Made by a program: the position numbers and the translations under genes
The notes under the pieces: generated by a model
Told to the model about the DNA's origin: nothing
Database searches by the model: none
The model's input: only the letters and a program-made list of their open reading frames with translations
From: Acidianus sp. HS-5
GTDB taxonomy: Archaea; Thermoproteota; Thermoprotei_A; Sulfolobales; Sulfolobaceae
DNA: 64,000 nucleotides
Direction of reading: 5' to 3'
NCBI RefSeq assembly: GCF_021655615.1
Contig: NZ_AP025245.1
Location: 1,860,001 to 1,924,000, forward strand
Part shown: positions 52,244-64,000 of the stretch, in pieces
Layout: every line of letters starts with the position of its first letter
How positions within the stretch are numbered: the first letter of the stretch is position 1

Positions 52244-52302
52244 ATTTCATTAACTTTATGAAGAATTTAAATACATTTCTTAAATGAATTATATATAACT
52301 TA

Positions 52303-52311
52303 GTTTATAAG
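52303..52311 (+). promoter_or_regulatory. TATA box of thi4
   Basis: AGTTTATAA lies about 27 bases before ATG 52334, consistent with a leaderless thi4 transcript. A second AT-rich element lies at 52288-52298. Confidence 0.5.
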
Positions 52312-52333
52312 TAAGTTATAACTAATAACCAAC

Positions 52334-53128
52334 ATGCAAAGCGTAAGAGTTAAGCAAGTAAATGAAGTAAAAATAAGCGAATATATTCTAAAATATACGT
52401 TCGAAGACTGGAATAATCTAATAGAAAGTGACGTAGTAATAGTTGGCGCAGGACCTTCTGGAATGACAGCTGCATACTATTTAGCAAAAGCTGGCCTAAA
52501 AACAGTAATCTTTGAAAGAAGGCTAAGCTTCGGAGGTGGAATAGGCGGCGGAGCAATGAATTTCCATAAAATCGTTATAGAAACGCCTGCCGATGAAATT
52601 ATTAAGGAATTGAAAATAAAATATACTGAACCGGAAGATGGGATTTTCATAATAGATAGTGCTGAATTTATGGCAAAATTAGCTACTGCAGCAATAGACT
52701 CTGGGGCAAAAATCATTCATGGAGTTACTGTAGACGATGTAATATTTAGGGAAAATCCATTAAGAGTAGCAGGAGTAGCGGTAGAATGGACTTCCACTCA
52801 GATGTCTGGACTTCATGTAGATCCGCTATTTATTTCAGCAAGGGCAGTAATTGATGCTACTGGACATGATGCAGAAATAATTTCTGTAGCCTCAAGAAAA
52901 GTTCCAGAACTTGATATAGCAGTACCTGGGGAGAAATCAGCGTATAGTGAAATAGCAGAAGAACTTGTTGTAGAAAATGCAGGAAAGGTTGCTCCAGGTT
53001 TATATGCAGCAGGTATGGCAGTTTGCGAAGTAAAATCCTTACCTAGAATGGGGCCAATATTTGGAGCTATGATTCTCTCTGGTAAGAAAGTTGCTGAGGA
53101 AATAATTAAAGACTTGCGTAAGTCTTAA
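52334..53128 (+). CDS. thi4: Thiamine thiazole synthase, archaeal Thi4
   Basis: A 264-residue protein. [20 protein letters not shown] is the dinucleotide-binding motif, [18 protein letters not shown] the family turn, and [20 protein letters not shown] holds histidine where yeast Thi4 has the sacrificial cysteine. This places it with the sulfide-dependent, catalytic archaeal enzymes that make the thiazole of thiamine from glycine and NAD with iron. [15 protein letters not shown] ends the enzyme. Followed 25 bases later by the eS24 operon. Confidence 0.93.
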   Translation: MQSVRVKQVNEVKISEYILKYTFEDWNNLIESDVVIVGAGPSGMTAAYYLAKAGLKTVIFERRLSFGGGIGGGAMNFHKIVIETPADEIIKELKIKYTEPEDGIFIIDSAEFMAKLATAAIDSGAKIIHGVTVDDVIFRENPLRVAGVAVEWTSTQMSGLHVDPLFISARAVIDATGHDAEIISVASRKVPELDIAVPGEKSAYSEIAEELVVENAGKVAPGLYAAGMAVCEVKSLPRMGPIFGAMILSGKKVAEEIIKDLRKS

Positions 53129-53153
53129 ATCCTTTTTTTAATATTGTAACTCG

Positions 53154-53510
53154 ATGAGTCAAGCTCAACAAATTAAAATTTCGGACAAGGTACAAGGTGT
53201 AATAGAAAAGGATTTTGATAATAAAGTAATAGGAAGAAGAGAATTAACATTAAAACTATATCACATAGGAACTGGTACTCCCTCAAGAAATGATATTAAA
53301 AAAGCTGTGAGTGGATTAGTTAACTCCAAAGAAGATCTTATTGTAATTAGAAAAATTTTCACAAATTATGGAGCAGGAATAAGCACAGCAAGAGTGCACG
53401 TTTATTCCAATAAAGAGGCTTTAGGAAAATACGAACCTAAACATTTATTAACAAGAGGCACAAGCACAAAGAAAGAAGGTGAACAGAGTGGCGAAAAAGG
53501 AAGCAAGTGA
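53154..53510 (+). CDS. rps24e: 30S ribosomal protein eS24
   Basis: 118 residues. [20 protein letters not shown] and [20 protein letters not shown] are eS24 hallmarks, followed by [20 protein letters not shown]. Lysine-rich tail. The 3' end overlaps rps31 (S27ae) by about 23-32 bases. Confidence 0.95.
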   Translation: MSQAQQIKISDKVQGVIEKDFDNKVIGRRELTLKLYHIGTGTPSRNDIKKAVSGLVNSKEDLIVIRKIFTNYGAGISTARVHVYSNKEALGKYEPKHLLTRGTSTKKEGEQSGEKGSK

Positions 53511-53679
53511 AGCTAAAGCTTCAGTAAGGCTTTATTATGAAATTTCTGATGGAAAAGTAAAATTAAAGAATAAAAAATGCCCTAGATGCGGTAGCGTAAT
53601 GGCACATCATCTGAAACCTGTTGAAAGATGGTCATGTGGTAAATGCGGATATACAGAATTCGTATCGGGGAAAAAATAA
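53488..53679 (+). CDS. rps27ae: 30S ribosomal protein eS31 (S27ae)
   Basis: About 63 residues starting at GTG 53488 ([18 protein letters not shown]). Zinc-binding cysteines in [13 protein letters not shown] and [12 protein letters not shown]. An earlier GTG at 53479 is possible. It overlaps rps24e and precedes kae1 by 3 bases. Confidence 0.93.
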   Translation: MAKKEASEAKASVRLYYEISDGKVKLKNKKCPRCGSVMAHHLKPVERWSCGKCGYTEFVSGKK

Positions 53680-53682
53680 GAA

Positions 53683-54678
53683 ATGAAAGTTCTTGGTATT
53701 GAATCGACTGCCCATACTTTCGGTGTGGGAATAGCAGAAGATAAACCTCCTTTTATTTTAGCTAATGTTAGGGATACTTATGTACCTAAATCCGGTGGGA
53801 TGAAACCTGGAGATTTAGCAAGACACCATGCAACAGTTGCGCCAGACATACTGGCAAAAGCGTTAGAAGAAACCGAAACTAACATAGATGATATAGATGG
53901 AATAGCTGTAGCTTTAGGTCCAGGAATTGGACCAGCACTTAGAGTAGGTGCAGTAGTAGCTAGAACATTAGCATTAAAATATAATAAGAAACTAATACCG
54001 GTAAATCACGGAATTGGACATATCGAAATAGGGTATCTAACTACAAATGCTAAAGATCCACTTATCTTGTACTTATCTGGGGGAAATACAATAATAACAA
54101 CTTTTTATGAGGGAAAATTCAGAGTATTTGGAGAGACTTTAGATATAGCCTTAGGAAACATGATGGATGTCTTTGTTAGGGAAGTAAATTTAGCTCCTCC
54201 GTACATAGTAAACGGTAAGCATGTTATAGATATCTGTGCAGAAAATGCTAAAGAATTAATAGATTTACCATATGTTGTTAAAGGTCAAGATATGTCGTTC
54301 TCCGGCCTATTAACTGCTGCGCTAAGAGCTACAAAAAAATATCCTATGTCAGATATTTGTTACACCATTAGAGAAAATGCATTTGATATGCTTTTGGAAG
54401 CTACAGAAAGGGCACTCGCTTTAACTGAAAAAAAGGAAATTATGGTGGTAGGTGGAGTTGCTGCAAGCGTCAGTCTGCGTAGAAAATTAGATCTACTCGC
54501 AAAAGATTGGAATGTTGAAATTAAAATCGTACCGCTACAATTCTCTGGTGATAACGGTGCAATGATAGCCTACGCCGGTCTTTTAGCTTTAAGAAGTGGA
54601 GTCTCTATACCAATTGAGGAATCTGTGATAAAACCTAGGTGGAGGATAGATGAGGTAGATATTCCTTGGAGGAGTTAA
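53683..54678 (+). CDS. kae1: KEOPS complex tRNA N6-threonylcarbamoyltransferase Kae1
   Basis: 331 residues. [18 protein letters not shown] is the ASKHA start. The metal histidines are in [10 protein letters not shown] (HxxxH). [20 protein letters not shown] and [20 protein letters not shown] follow. With Bud32 and other KEOPS subunits it makes t6A37 in ANN-decoding tRNAs. It overlaps bud32 by 13 bases; the two are not fused. Confidence 0.97.
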   Translation: MKVLGIESTAHTFGVGIAEDKPPFILANVRDTYVPKSGGMKPGDLARHHATVAPDILAKALEETETNIDDIDGIAVALGPGIGPALRVGAVVARTLALKYNKKLIPVNHGIGHIEIGYLTTNAKDPLILYLSGGNTIITTFYEGKFRVFGETLDIALGNMMDVFVREVNLAPPYIVNGKHVIDICAENAKELIDLPYVVKGQDMSFSGLLTAALRATKKYPMSDICYTIRENAFDMLLEATERALALTEKKEIMVVGGVAASVSLRRKLDLLAKDWNVEIKIVPLQFSGDNGAMIAYAGLLALRSGVSIPIEESVIKPRWRIDEVDIPWRS

Positions 54679-55319
54679 AACTAATCAAAAGAGGAGCAGA
54701 ATCACAAATCTATGAAACATATTTTCTAGGAATTCATGCAATAGTTAAAAATAGGATATCTAAGGCATATAGAGATCCTAAACTAGATAGAGAAATAAAT
54801 TCGGAAAGAACTATCATGGAAGCAAAGTTAATGTATACTGCCTTAAAATCTGGAATAAATGTTCCAGCAATACTTTACATTGATAAGGAAAATTTCTCAA
54901 TAATAATGGAGTTTATAGAAGGAAATACAGTAAAAGAGGTATTATGGAAAAACCTTTACGATACGAGGAAAATAGGTGAAATGATAGGAGAAATTGCATT
55001 AAAGTTACACAAAGCACAGATAGCGCATGGGGATTTGACAACTAACAACTTGATTTTAAAAGGAGAAGATTTATTCTTGATAGACTTTGGGCTATCAAAA
55101 AGGACTAACGACATAGAAGATTTTGCTACAGACGTTCACGTATTTTTAAGATCTTTAGAAAGCGCTCACCCAGATAAAAAAGATGAAGTATTCGAGGGAT
55201 TTAAGTATACGTACTCTAAGTTCGATTTATATGGAAAAGTAATGGAAACCATGAGAGATATTAGAATGAGGGGTAGATATATTGAAGAAAGAAGAAGTAA
55301 AAGTAGTGACAGGGAATAG
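54666..55319 (+). CDS. bud32: KEOPS complex kinase/ATPase Bud32
   Basis: 217 residues, TTG start inside kae1. [20 protein letters not shown] holds the ATP lysine, [18 protein letters not shown] the catalytic loop (HGDLTTNN), and [11 protein letters not shown] the DFG. It ends in a basic tail, [16 protein letters not shown]. It regulates Kae1. The downstream ITPase starts 38 bases before its stop. Confidence 0.96.
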   Translation: MEELKLIKRGAESQIYETYFLGIHAIVKNRISKAYRDPKLDREINSERTIMEAKLMYTALKSGINVPAILYIDKENFSIIMEFIEGNTVKEVLWKNLYDTRKIGEMIGEIALKLHKAQIAHGDLTTNNLILKGEDLFLIDFGLSKRTNDIEDFATDVHVFLRSLESAHPDKKDEVFEGFKYTYSKFDLYGKVMETMRDIRMRGRYIEERRSKSSDRE

Positions 55320-55842
55320 AAGAAAATTTGAGGAAATGAATCAAATAGCATTAGAATACGGAATCAAGCTTTCTATGATAAATTTGCCTAAATTTGAAAT
55401 TCAAGCTGATAGACTAGAAGATGTAGTTAGACATGCAGCTTCCGTTTTCTATTCTATGCTTTATGAACCTATAATTTTAGAAGATAGTGGATTATTTATA
55501 GAGATATTAAATGGCTTTCCGGGACCTTATACCAAATTCGTTAAAAAAACGTTAGATATTAAAGGAGTTTTAAAATTAATGAAGAATGAAAAAAATAGGA
55601 ACGCTTATTTTAAAACCGCACTGGCTTACGTAAATGAGAATGAAATAAGGATATTTACTGGAGAAGTTCATGGTAGGATATCTGAAGAAGCTATGGGGAA
55701 TAGCGGATTCGGGTTTGATCCAATTTTTATACCAGAAGGTTCAGATAAGACATTTGCAGAAATGGAAATAGAAGAGAAAAATAAGTACTCTCACAGAAGC
55801 AGGGCATTTAAAAAATTTCTTGAGTATTACATTCACTTGTAA
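55282..55842 (+). CDS. XTP/dITP diphosphatase (RdgB/HAM1 family)
   Basis: 186 residues. [20 protein letters not shown] is the N-terminal substrate loop, [19 protein letters not shown] the catalytic aspartate region, and [20 protein letters not shown] the base-recognition loop. It removes non-canonical purine nucleotides. Overlaps bud32 by 38 bases. The convergent aldo/keto reductase gene overlaps its end by 10 bases. Confidence 0.94.
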   Translation: MKKEEVKVVTGNRRKFEEMNQIALEYGIKLSMINLPKFEIQADRLEDVVRHAASVFYSMLYEPIILEDSGLFIEILNGFPGPYTKFVKKTLDIKGVLKLMKNEKNRNAYFKTALAYVNENEIRIFTGEVHGRISEEAMGNSGFGFDPIFIPEGSDKTFAEMEIEEKNKYSHRSRAFKKFLEYYIHL

Positions 55843-56807
55843 ATTTTTGTCTCTTCTATACTTTCATCATTTAACTTCTTATAATGTTTCTCGTAATAAG
55901 ACGAAATATATACTAAATCCTCTTCACTAAGATCTTCTAATTCATTTACTTTTACGAATTCCTCTAGCTCCTTAATTGTAGTAATATTGGGAACTACACT
56001 AGAAACGTTCTGATTTGCCAATACAAATTTTATAGCTAACTGGGATAACTTCATGCCTTTTGATTTCGCAAATTCTAGCATTCCTTTACTATTATTTACT
56101 GCATCTTCAATCCACTTTATATTCTTCAAGCTTCTATGTAGGTTTTTATTATCGGCTATTGGCCATTTATCTTCAATTAACGCATCTGACGCATGAGGAA
56201 CTCTAACTACATTTCCTATTCTGTATTTTAGGAAATCTTTACCTGGATACTGCTCAATCATGTTATAAATGTGCTCTAACCCTTCATACCCCATTCTTAT
56301 TGCTTCTAATCCTTCTTCTCCCCAACCTAGTGTAGGACCTAGTGCAATACCTATAGCTTTCGCTATTCCGTCTTTTTTAAGTCCCTGCATAAAGTCAAAA
56401 ATTTCCTTATTTCGGATTGTATTCATTTTTGGATTATGTAACATAAGAATATCAATATAATCTGTGTTCAGTCTTTTTAACGATTCTTTTACCGCAAACT
56501 CTAAATAATCTATATTAAAATTTTGTTGTGTTTTATTTCCTTTTTTATTATAAAAATCATAACCTATTTTCGTTAAAACAATTATATTGTCCCTCTTATT
56601 TCCTAGGACTTTACCAATTAACTCTTCAGCCTTTCCTTCACCGTAAATATCTCCAGTATCATAGAATGTTATACCCAGGTCATAAGCTCTTTTTAATATT
56701 TCTTCAGCTTTAACACTAGAGGCCCACCAATCTGTGGCAAGACTCCATAATCCTACTCCTATTTCTGAGACTTTTATGTCAGTATGACCGAAGTCTCTTT
56801 CTCTCAC
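55833..56807 (-). CDS. Aldo/keto reductase
   Basis: 324 residues, a TIM-barrel oxidoreductase. [20 protein letters not shown] holds the catalytic D and [13 protein letters not shown] the lysine, and [13 protein letters not shown] the histidine, so the tetrad is complete. The cofactor end is [14 protein letters not shown]. Substrate unknown; it resembles the general AKR group. Its ATG is divergent from the hypothetical at 56865 with a small overlap of open frames. Confidence 0.9.
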   Translation of the reverse strand: MRERDFGHTDIKVSEIGVGLWSLATDWWASSVKAEEILKRAYDLGITFYDTGDIYGEGKAEELIGKVLGNKRDNIIVLTKIGYDFYNKKGNKTQQNFNIDYLEFAVKESLKRLNTDYIDILMLHNPKMNTIRNKEIFDFMQGLKKDGIAKAIGIALGPTLGWGEEGLEAIRMGYEGLEHIYNMIEQYPGKDFLKYRIGNVVRVPHASDALIEDKWPIADNKNLHRSLKNIKWIEDAVNNSKGMLEFAKSKGMKLSQLAIKFVLANQNVSSVVPNITTIKELEEFVKVNELEDLSEEDLVYISSYYEKHYKKLNDESIEETKIYK

Positions 56808-56864
56808 GTTATACCACTACTAATAATTTTAAACATTCTTAAAAATAAAGGTAAACATTACTAC

Positions 56865-57188
56865 ATGCTTGTTAGACTAGAGGAAAAAGAGTTCGATAAG
56901 ATCTTTAGTAAATTAAAGGAACAAGTATACGAGTATAACTCTAAAATTAGTGGTAATGAAGTATATCTTAAGCCATACCATGTTGTGTATAAAAACGGTA
57001 AAAAATACATTTATATAGGAAAATATTGGTATAAATTGGAAAAATATAACGGAAAAATAAAGTGGATATACTTGGGAAAAGATAAACCCTTTGCTGACTT
57101 GCCTGATCCTCCTAAGTTTCCAGAGTTTACCATAATAAAAGATGAGAAAAGCTACATAGTGGACGAAAAATTTCTAAATAACTTCTAA
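56865..57188 (+). CDS. Hypothetical protein
   Basis: 107 residues from MLVRLEEKEFDKIFSKL. A helix (residues 5-25), then a strand-rich part with many tyrosines and lysines (VYLKPYHVVYKNGKKYIYIG, KYWYKLEKYNGKIKWIYLGK). The KKYIYIGKYWYKLEK-IYLGKD block is similar to the short IEKDKD..ETYIGPL motif of DNA-binding N-domains in Sulfolobales element proteins, such as int(N) here. The end overlaps the convergent ATP synthase gene by 15 bases. Not recognised; the frame opens upstream at 56784, but this ATG fits better. Confidence 0.6.
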   Translation: MLVRLEEKEFDKIFSKLKEQVYEYNSKISGNEVYLKPYHVVYKNGKKYIYIGKYWYKLEKYNGKIKWIYLGKDKPFADLPDPPKFPEFTIIKDEKSYIVDEKFLNNF

Positions 57189-58139
57189 TGAAAGTCTAGA
57201 TTTTATAGCTTCCTTATTCATTTTCGTTTTTAATCCATTTATTATTATTATTAAATCTTCCATATCTAACTTTATTAATTCACTTATAGCCAAAGCTGTA
57301 ACGGGAGTAAATGGAGAGCCCATAAATGCGTATATTGAAGACTTTCTGGCATCTATCCTAGCAATCTTATATAATGAATACAATGCTGAATAAGCATCTC
57401 CTAACTCAATGTTTCTAGCATACTGAGTTCTTCTTAATGTATTTGCTACTTCTTCTATTTTTGACGATTGTAAATCCCTTATAACATCTGGTAATATCCT
57501 ACATGTTAAAGGAATTGCTATCTTCTGTCTAACTGCTAGACTGGCTGAATAATAATCTTTATATCCGCATATTATGGAATTTGCAGCAGATTTCCAATCA
57601 CCCTTAAATGTGTCAACTATCGCAGATAACTTCTCAATAAAATAAAAATCTAAAAGCGATTCTAACTGTGATAAATTTTTAGGATTTTTTTCTAATGCAT
57701 ATTCTAATGCACTTGAGTATGTAGTTCCTCTTATGATACTTCTTAATTCTTCTATAGTTGATGGATTTGATTCTCCAATTTTTGAAAGAAACATAATTCC
57801 TGATGGTTTTGTCTTATTATATATACCTGCAATTATTGCCTTAAATTCGTCTAAAGTTAAATAATAGTAATATAAGTCAACAATATCGTGAGCAGACTTC
57901 ACGGATGATGAGAAGTTAAGTATTCTGTAAATCTGGTCAATAGCTCTCTTTTTTATTTCTAGCTCAGCATCATCAAATGTTGTTGGAATATCTTCTATAA
58001 AATTTCTTTCTTTTAAAATACTTAATACATTTTTCCAATCATCCTCAGACAATAATTCTGTAACAAGACCTTTAGTTAATGTCGTTGATTTGTATAGTCT
58101 GGAAATTGAGGAAATGTAAGCTAAAGAAGGAGCACTCAC
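57174..58139 (-). CDS. atpC: A-type ATP synthase subunit C
   Basis: 321 residues of the V/A-ATPase subunit C (AC39/d-like) family, which links the central stalk to the membrane ring. LAYISSISRLYKSTTLTKGL begins the family, RKSSIYAFMGSPFTPVTALA and SELIKLDMEDLIIIINGLK are its typical C-terminus. No catalytic subunits A or B are in the window. It overlaps the upstream stalk-like gene by 4 bases. Confidence 0.8.
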   Translation of the reverse strand: MSAPSLAYISSISRLYKSTTLTKGLVTELLSEDDWKNVLSILKERNFIEDIPTTFDDAELEIKKRAIDQIYRILNFSSSVKSAHDIVDLYYYYLTLDEFKAIIAGIYNKTKPSGIMFLSKIGESNPSTIEELRSIIRGTTYSSALEYALEKNPKNLSQLESLLDFYFIEKLSAIVDTFKGDWKSAANSIICGYKDYYSASLAVRQKIAIPLTCRILPDVIRDLQSSKIEEVANTLRRTQYARNIELGDAYSALYSLYKIARIDARKSSIYAFMGSPFTPVTALAISELIKLDMEDLIIIINGLKTKMNKEAIKSRLSLEVI

Positions 58140-58468
58140 TTATATGCACCTTTAATTGCGTTTAAAACTTCTGATATAGCCTTTTCCAAATTTTTATTAG
58201 CCCTATCTTTTATTTCCTTTATTTTCTTTTCTCTCTCATCTGCATAATTCTTTCTTAGTCTATCAATCTCATCTTGAGTTTCCTTAGAAATATCTGAAGA
58301 AATTTCATCAAAAATTTTCTTTGTTTCTTTATCCATTTCTAAACTGAGACTATAAGCTAAATCTATTAGTTTTTTTGCGTCGTCAGACGTAGTAGTTTTA
58401 ACTTTATCTAGATCACTTTCAAATTCAACTATAACTCTGGGATAAATTGAAAAGTTAGAATCGCTCAT
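58136..58468 (-). CDS. A-type ATP synthase peripheral-stalk-like subunit (H/E/G type)
   Basis: 110 residues, nearly all one long charged helix from residue 30 (ISKETQDEIDRLRKNYADER, EKKIKEIKDRANKNLEKAIS), a coiled coil like stalk subunits of A-ATPases. The first 30 residues are a short beta segment. It overlaps atpC by 4 bases, so I infer a role in the same complex. Identification rests on composition and position. Confidence 0.65.
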   Translation of the reverse strand: MSDSNFSIYPRVIVEFESDLDKVKTTTSDDAKKLIDLAYSLSLEMDKETKKIFDEISSDISKETQDEIDRLRKNYADEREKKIKEIKDRANKNLEKAISEVLNAIKGAYK

Positions 58469-58478
58469 TTGACTATAA

Positions 58479-59255
58479 TTATAGAGAAGTTCCTTTTATA
58501 TATTTCCTACCTCTGATTAAGTATCCAGTGTGCAAAACTCCGATATTTTTCGGCCTAACAGCATTTTCCTTTACTTGGTATTCTCTAATTATTAACTCCT
58601 CTGCGTGAATGTCAACAAATCCGTCGTTTCTCATCTGTAATACAGTTTTTTCTATCTGGTTAACAGTAGGAACGAATACTACCAAAGATCCTGAAGGCTT
58701 TAACGCATCATAAACTTTGGAAATAGCGTTCCAAGGATCTGGCATATCCAAGATCACTGCCGAAACATCTTTTTCGTCTATACCTTGTTTTATATCCTTG
58801 ATTTTAAATTCTATGCGATCTAGCAAATTCAAAATTGAAGCATTATATTTTGCTTTATTTTGCATATCTTCTCTTACGTCGTAAGTGATAACTCTGCCAT
58901 TAGGTCCTAAAAAATATGCTAATGTAATCGTTAAAAATCCTGATCCAGTTCCAGCTTCCACAACCATGTCACCCGGCTGAATTCCAGAAACATAAACTAT
59001 ATATGAAGCATCCTTAGGGTAAACAACTTGTGAAGGCCTCGGCAAAGTAGTGTATATATCCATTGGTGTAGGTTTTAGTAGATATGCTTCCCCTTTTGTC
59101 ATTTTTACTATTTCGCCATATTCTTTGCCTATTAGCTGGTCATGAACTATGTAACCTTTGTCTGTATCTAGTCTTTTACCTTTCTTTACTTTAATTAGGA
59201 ATGATCTCTTACTATCAATCCAAATTGTAACTGGATCGCCTTCTTGAATTGGCAC
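58479..59255 (-). CDS. trmI: tRNA (adenine-N1)-methyltransferase TrmI (positions 57/58)
   Basis: 258 residues. An N-terminal barrel domain ([20 protein letters not shown]) is followed by the SAM domain with [20 protein letters not shown] and [16 protein letters not shown], which holds the catalytic aspartate region. [15 protein letters not shown] is the TrmI loop. It methylates A57 and A58 in the tRNA T loop, which supports thermostability. Lies 10 bases before the stalk-subunit gene on the same strand. Confidence 0.94.
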   Translation of the reverse strand: MPIQEGDPVTIWIDSKRSFLIKVKKGKRLDTDKGYIVHDQLIGKEYGEIVKMTKGEAYLLKPTPMDIYTTLPRPSQVVYPKDASYIVYVSGIQPGDMVVEAGTGSGFLTITLAYFLGPNGRVITYDVREDMQNKAKYNASILNLLDRIEFKIKDIKQGIDEKDVSAVILDMPDPWNAISKVYDALKPSGSLVVFVPTVNQIEKTVLQMRNDGFVDIHAEELIIREYQVKENAVRPKNIGVLHTGYLIRGRKYIKGTSL

Positions 59256-59402
59256 ATGTATTAATCTCGTTTTATTAAAAATGTTTATCCTTTTGTAAGA
59301 TGCTAATTTGACGGAGAAAACAAAACATAAAAATTAACATAATTTAAAAATTTCAGTATTGGTGTCTTAACTCATTATATCGTTAATACCAGCCCTCATC
59401 AT

Positions 59403-59549
59403 TCATTCTTTAATCCATAACTCCTTTCTAATAAAATCACCTATAGCAGCCCTAATTACTTCACTTCTTGATTCGTATCTACCTGTATTTACTAATTCAT
59501 CTATTGCTTCTAAGAATTGTTCCGGTAGTTTGACTGTTATTATTTTCAT
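59403..59549 (-). CDS. Ribbon-helix-helix (CopG-like) regulator
   Basis: 48 residues starting [20 protein letters not shown]. The ribbon strand is [10 protein letters not shown], helix [12 protein letters not shown], turn [10 protein letters not shown], helix [12 protein letters not shown]. This is the minimal RHH fold, dimeric and DNA-binding. A stand-alone gene between trmI and a TrmB-type regulator. Confidence 0.85.
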   Translation of the reverse strand: MKIITVKLPEQFLEAIDELVNTGRYESRSEVIRAAIGDFIRKELWIKE

Positions 59550-59613
59550 TAAAGATCGATTATTCACCTAGTGAAGAACTGCTTTTAAGAATTATTGCAT
59601 CGTAATTTTTTCC

Positions 59614-60342
59614 TTATTTTGCTTGGCTCCATAAATGGTTAAAATATACAGTAGCAATGTCTACGATATATTTGTGATTTGAAAATAGACCAGAAAGCTT
59701 ATCAGCGTTCTTTATTATCAATAATACTGCTGTAGAAGTTATTAAACCAGTACCGAACATATTACTTAGCTTACGCATCTGCACTCCAGAAATTTCTGGA
59801 ATATTTATATCACTCTGAATTATTACCCTAAGATCTGGCGAAGTATAACTTTTTGTTTTTATAGCTTGTATTACGTCTTCACTTAATAATTCTGAATAAG
59901 ATATTGCAATTGAAACTTTATTACCTTCATCTAATATTTCAAAAAACGTTGATTTAATTTTATCAGGAGGTATCATAGTTATACTATAAGTCGATGAAGA
60001 AGATAGCAATGAAGATAATGGCTCGATGAATTCCTTTTCGAATTCATTAACCTTAATTTCTATCATTTTCTTGATATTTGCCCATAAATCTCTAAGAGGT
60101 ATTGCCTCGTATACTGCAGGTTTTTTTCCTAATCTTTTAATCCATCCTCTTTCTTCTAACTTTGAAAGTAATGAGTAAATTTTCGTATATGATATGTTCA
60201 ATTGCTCTGCTAGTTGCCTAGCGCTCATTTGACCCTCTAATAATAATGTGGAATATATTCTTAATTCTGCTCTTGATATTCCTAAAATCGAAGCGAATCT
60301 AGATACTCTCGCTAACGTATCTTCTAACGGATTATTATCCAT
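59614..60342 (-). CDS. TrmB-family transcriptional regulator
   Basis: 242 residues. The winged-helix domain is residues 18-85 ([58 protein letters not shown]), a TrmB-type HTH, and a helix connects it to the C-terminal domain of unknown ligand ([20 protein letters not shown]). No sugar-binding C-domain of classical TrmB is evident. Divergent from rps25e by 47 bases. Confidence 0.85.
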   Translation of the reverse strand: MDNNPLEDTLARVSRFASILGISRAELRIYSTLLLEGQMSARQLAEQLNISYTKIYSLLSKLEERGWIKRLGKKPAVYEAIPLRDLWANIKKMIEIKVNEFEKEFIEPLSSLLSSSSTYSITMIPPDKIKSTFFEILDEGNKVSIAISYSELLSEDVIQAIKTKSYTSPDLRVIIQSDINIPEISGVQMRKLSNMFGTGLITSTAVLLIIKNADKLSGLFSNHKYIVDIATVYFNHLWSQAK

Positions 60343-60389
60343 TAAATTATTATAAGCCTATTTGCATTAAAGATTAATAGGTGGAGTAA

Positions 60390-60719
60390 ATGGGTGGAGT
60401 GTCGAAAAAACCAATTAGTAACGTTGAAAAGAGAATAAAGAAACAACAAGAAGAGCAACAGAAAACATCAAAGAAAAAATCAAGTAAAACAGGAAGCGAA
60501 GTTATATCTAAGAATATTCAAATTTCCGATGATATGATTAGAAAAATACAAGAAGAAATAAAAAGAGAAAAGATGATAACGCCATACGAATTAGCTACAA
60601 AATCTAATATAACAATAAGCGTAGCAAAACGCGTTTTAAAGGATTTGAGTTCTCAAGGCATGATAAAAGAATCATTTAGAAATAGAAGAACTGCCGTATA
60701 CATTAACCCTCAGGCTTAG
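60390..60719 (+). CDS. rps25e: 30S ribosomal protein eS25
   Basis: 109 residues. The N-terminal 45 residues are Lys/Gln/Ser rich ([20 protein letters not shown]). Residues 55-105 carry the winged helix: [22 protein letters not shown] [45 protein letters not shown]. It overlaps the convergent nitrilase-like gene by 17 bases. Confidence 0.94.
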   Translation: MGGVSKKPISNVEKRIKKQQEEQQKTSKKKSSKTGSEVISKNIQISDDMIRKIQEEIKREKMITPYELATKSNITISVAKRVLKDLSSQGMIKESFRNRRTAVYINPQA

Positions 60720-61572
60720 GAATAGGTTTTTCATTTAACTTTGTCTTTTTAATGCTTTTACAGAGTCCGTAAATTATTGATTCTATTCCATTTAATCTAG
60801 CATTCATTCCTTCCTTATTTTGTATTATCATTGAACTTTCTACCAAGACTATAGAATCCTCATCTTCTGCTTCCTTATACACTAAAGACTCAGGAGTAGC
60901 TATGAACGTGGGTGTATATCCTACTATTTCCCCATCTTCGTTTTCTATCATTTCTCCGTTAATTAAATAAGAAACTCCATTTTCAATACTCCTAGTTATT
61001 GCTACATATTTTATTAAATCTTGTTTTTTATTAACAGGCCTAGTAGTACCTATTATCAATTGTGAACCTCCTAGTGCTAAAATTCTACTAATTTCTGGCG
61101 AAAATAAATCGTCCTCAGATACTACACCGTACTTTTTATCCAAAACTACATAAATAGGCTCTTTTCCACCAGATATACCCAATTTTACATCTTTTTCTGA
61201 CATCATTATTTTCCTATACTTACCTATTATTTCTCCATCAGGAGATATGACTAGCGTTGTTAGAAATATTTTTGGCCCTGCTTGCTCTAATAAAGGACCT
61301 GCTATTAAGTGAATCTCTCCTTCCATAGCTAGCTTTACTAAGATATCAGTAGAGTTACCTGGAATTTTCTCGGCTAAATTCTTTACAACGCTTCTCATTT
61401 TCTTTTCATTATTATACAACTCGAATGTGTTACCGACAGGAAATAATGAAGGAAGTATAATTAATTTTGCTCCCCTTTCTTTTGCAGTTTTTATTAGTTT
61501 CTTTGCTTTTTCAATATTATGCTTTCTAGACATTTCTTTCAGTTTTAAATACGTTAACGAGATTAGCATCAA
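60703..61572 (-). CDS. Nitrilase-fold protein without catalytic Glu and Cys
   Basis: 289 residues of the carbon-nitrogen hydrolase fold. The first catalytic position reads LIILPSLFP where LPE is expected (Glu to Ser). The lysine is kept in [10 protein letters not shown]. The cysteine position reads [12 protein letters not shown] where G..ICYD..FPE is expected (Cys to Glu). So two of three catalytic residues are lost and hydrolysis is not expected. The fold may serve as a binding or structural protein. It directly follows reverse gyrase on the same strand, 3 bases after its stop codon, so it is probably co-transcribed. Confidence 0.8.
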   Translation of the reverse strand: MMLISLTYLKLKEMSRKHNIEKAKKLIKTAKERGAKLIILPSLFPVGNTFELYNNEKKMRSVVKNLAEKIPGNSTDILVKLAMEGEIHLIAGPLLEQAGPKIFLTTLVISPDGEIIGKYRKIMMSEKDVKLGISGGKEPIYVVLDKKYGVVSEDDLFSPEISRILALGGSQLIIGTTRPVNKKQDLIKYVAITRSIENGVSYLINGEMIENEDGEIVGYTPTFIATPESLVYKEAEDEDSIVLVESSMIIQNKEGMNARLNGIESIIYGLCKSIKKTKLNEKPIPKPEG

Positions 61573-61574
61573 CT

Positions 61575-64000
<2,426 letters not shown>

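Noticed and set aside
59340..59395. Imperfect inverted repeat GTATT...AATAC near the RHH gene
   Set aside because: Only 5 bases per arm with a long spacer in AT-rich DNA; expected by chance.

Overview
This window is chromosomal DNA of a thermoacidophilic crenarchaeon of the order Sulfolobales (Sulfolobus, Acidianus or Metallosphaera type). The evidence is low GC content, a Dpo3-type PolB next to archaeal DnaG, reverse gyrase, TFB1 with a half-degenerate Zn ribbon, an Fe-S RpoD, the KEOPS pair Kae1/Bud32, eukaryote-type ribosomal proteins, an intron-containing tRNA, leaderless genes with TATA boxes about 25-30 bases upstream, and an SSV-type integrase fragment in a tRNA gene. Genus assignment is not possible by eye.

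Layout. 1-6088: SAM synthetase (cut by the left edge), LSm protein, a small HTH regulator, CTP synthase, hexulose-6-phosphate synthase, Trm112, phosphoglucosamine mutase, and an intron-bearing tRNA-Met. 6089-7600: gene-poor decay zone with a broken vapBC toxin-antitoxin pair and one unidentified dead ORF. 7680-10022: Pro/Gln-linker protein, GcvH-like lipoyl carrier, HAD-like pseudoenzyme, QueC. 10212-14001: tightly overlapping operon of a lipoate-protein ligase, two radical SAM proteins of the LipS1/LipS2 type and an unstudied M23-peptidase-like protein. 14686-17764: overlapping operon of a DUF1464 kinase-like protein, a nucleotidyltransferase, a CitG-like protein and a phosphoesterase-like protein. 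17741-19609: Ard1-like acetyltransferase, CoaBC, tRNA-His. 19610-20599: remnant of an integrated genetic element with a dead RelE-like toxin and int(N) overlapping tRNA-Pro.

20634-30101 is one long minus-strand block. It runs from the S13-S4-S11-RpoD-L18e-L13-S9-RpoN-S2 translation/transcription operon into Memo, a GHMP-kinase-like protein, isopentenyl phosphate kinase, type 2 IPP isomerase, GGPP synthase and AglH, so ribosome and RNA polymerase genes lead directly into isoprenoid lipid and N-glycan lipid-carrier synthesis. 30121-45937 is mixed housekeeping: TyrRS, DnaG, PolB3, Pelota, LysRS, an S2P protease, tRNA-Gln and TFB. 45967-56807 holds aIF1, RpoP, agmatinase, GlyRS, the tRNA splicing endonuclease EndA, UbiX, Thi4, eS24, eS31, Kae1, Bud32 and an ITPase. 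56865-64000 holds two A-type ATP synthase stalk subunits, TrmI, small regulators, eS25, a nitrilase-fold pseudoenzyme and reverse gyrase (cut by the right edge).

The least explained and most interesting parts are the fourth gene of the lipoate operon (13171-14001), the DUF1464/NTase/CitG operon (14686-17764), several enzymes that have lost catalytic residues (HAD, nitrilase, GHMP-kinase-like, EF-Tu-like), a ribbon-helix-helix-like gene with a perfect palindrome at its promoter, and the integrase/toxin remnants. No CRISPR array, rRNA gene, intact insertion sequence or replication origin was seen.
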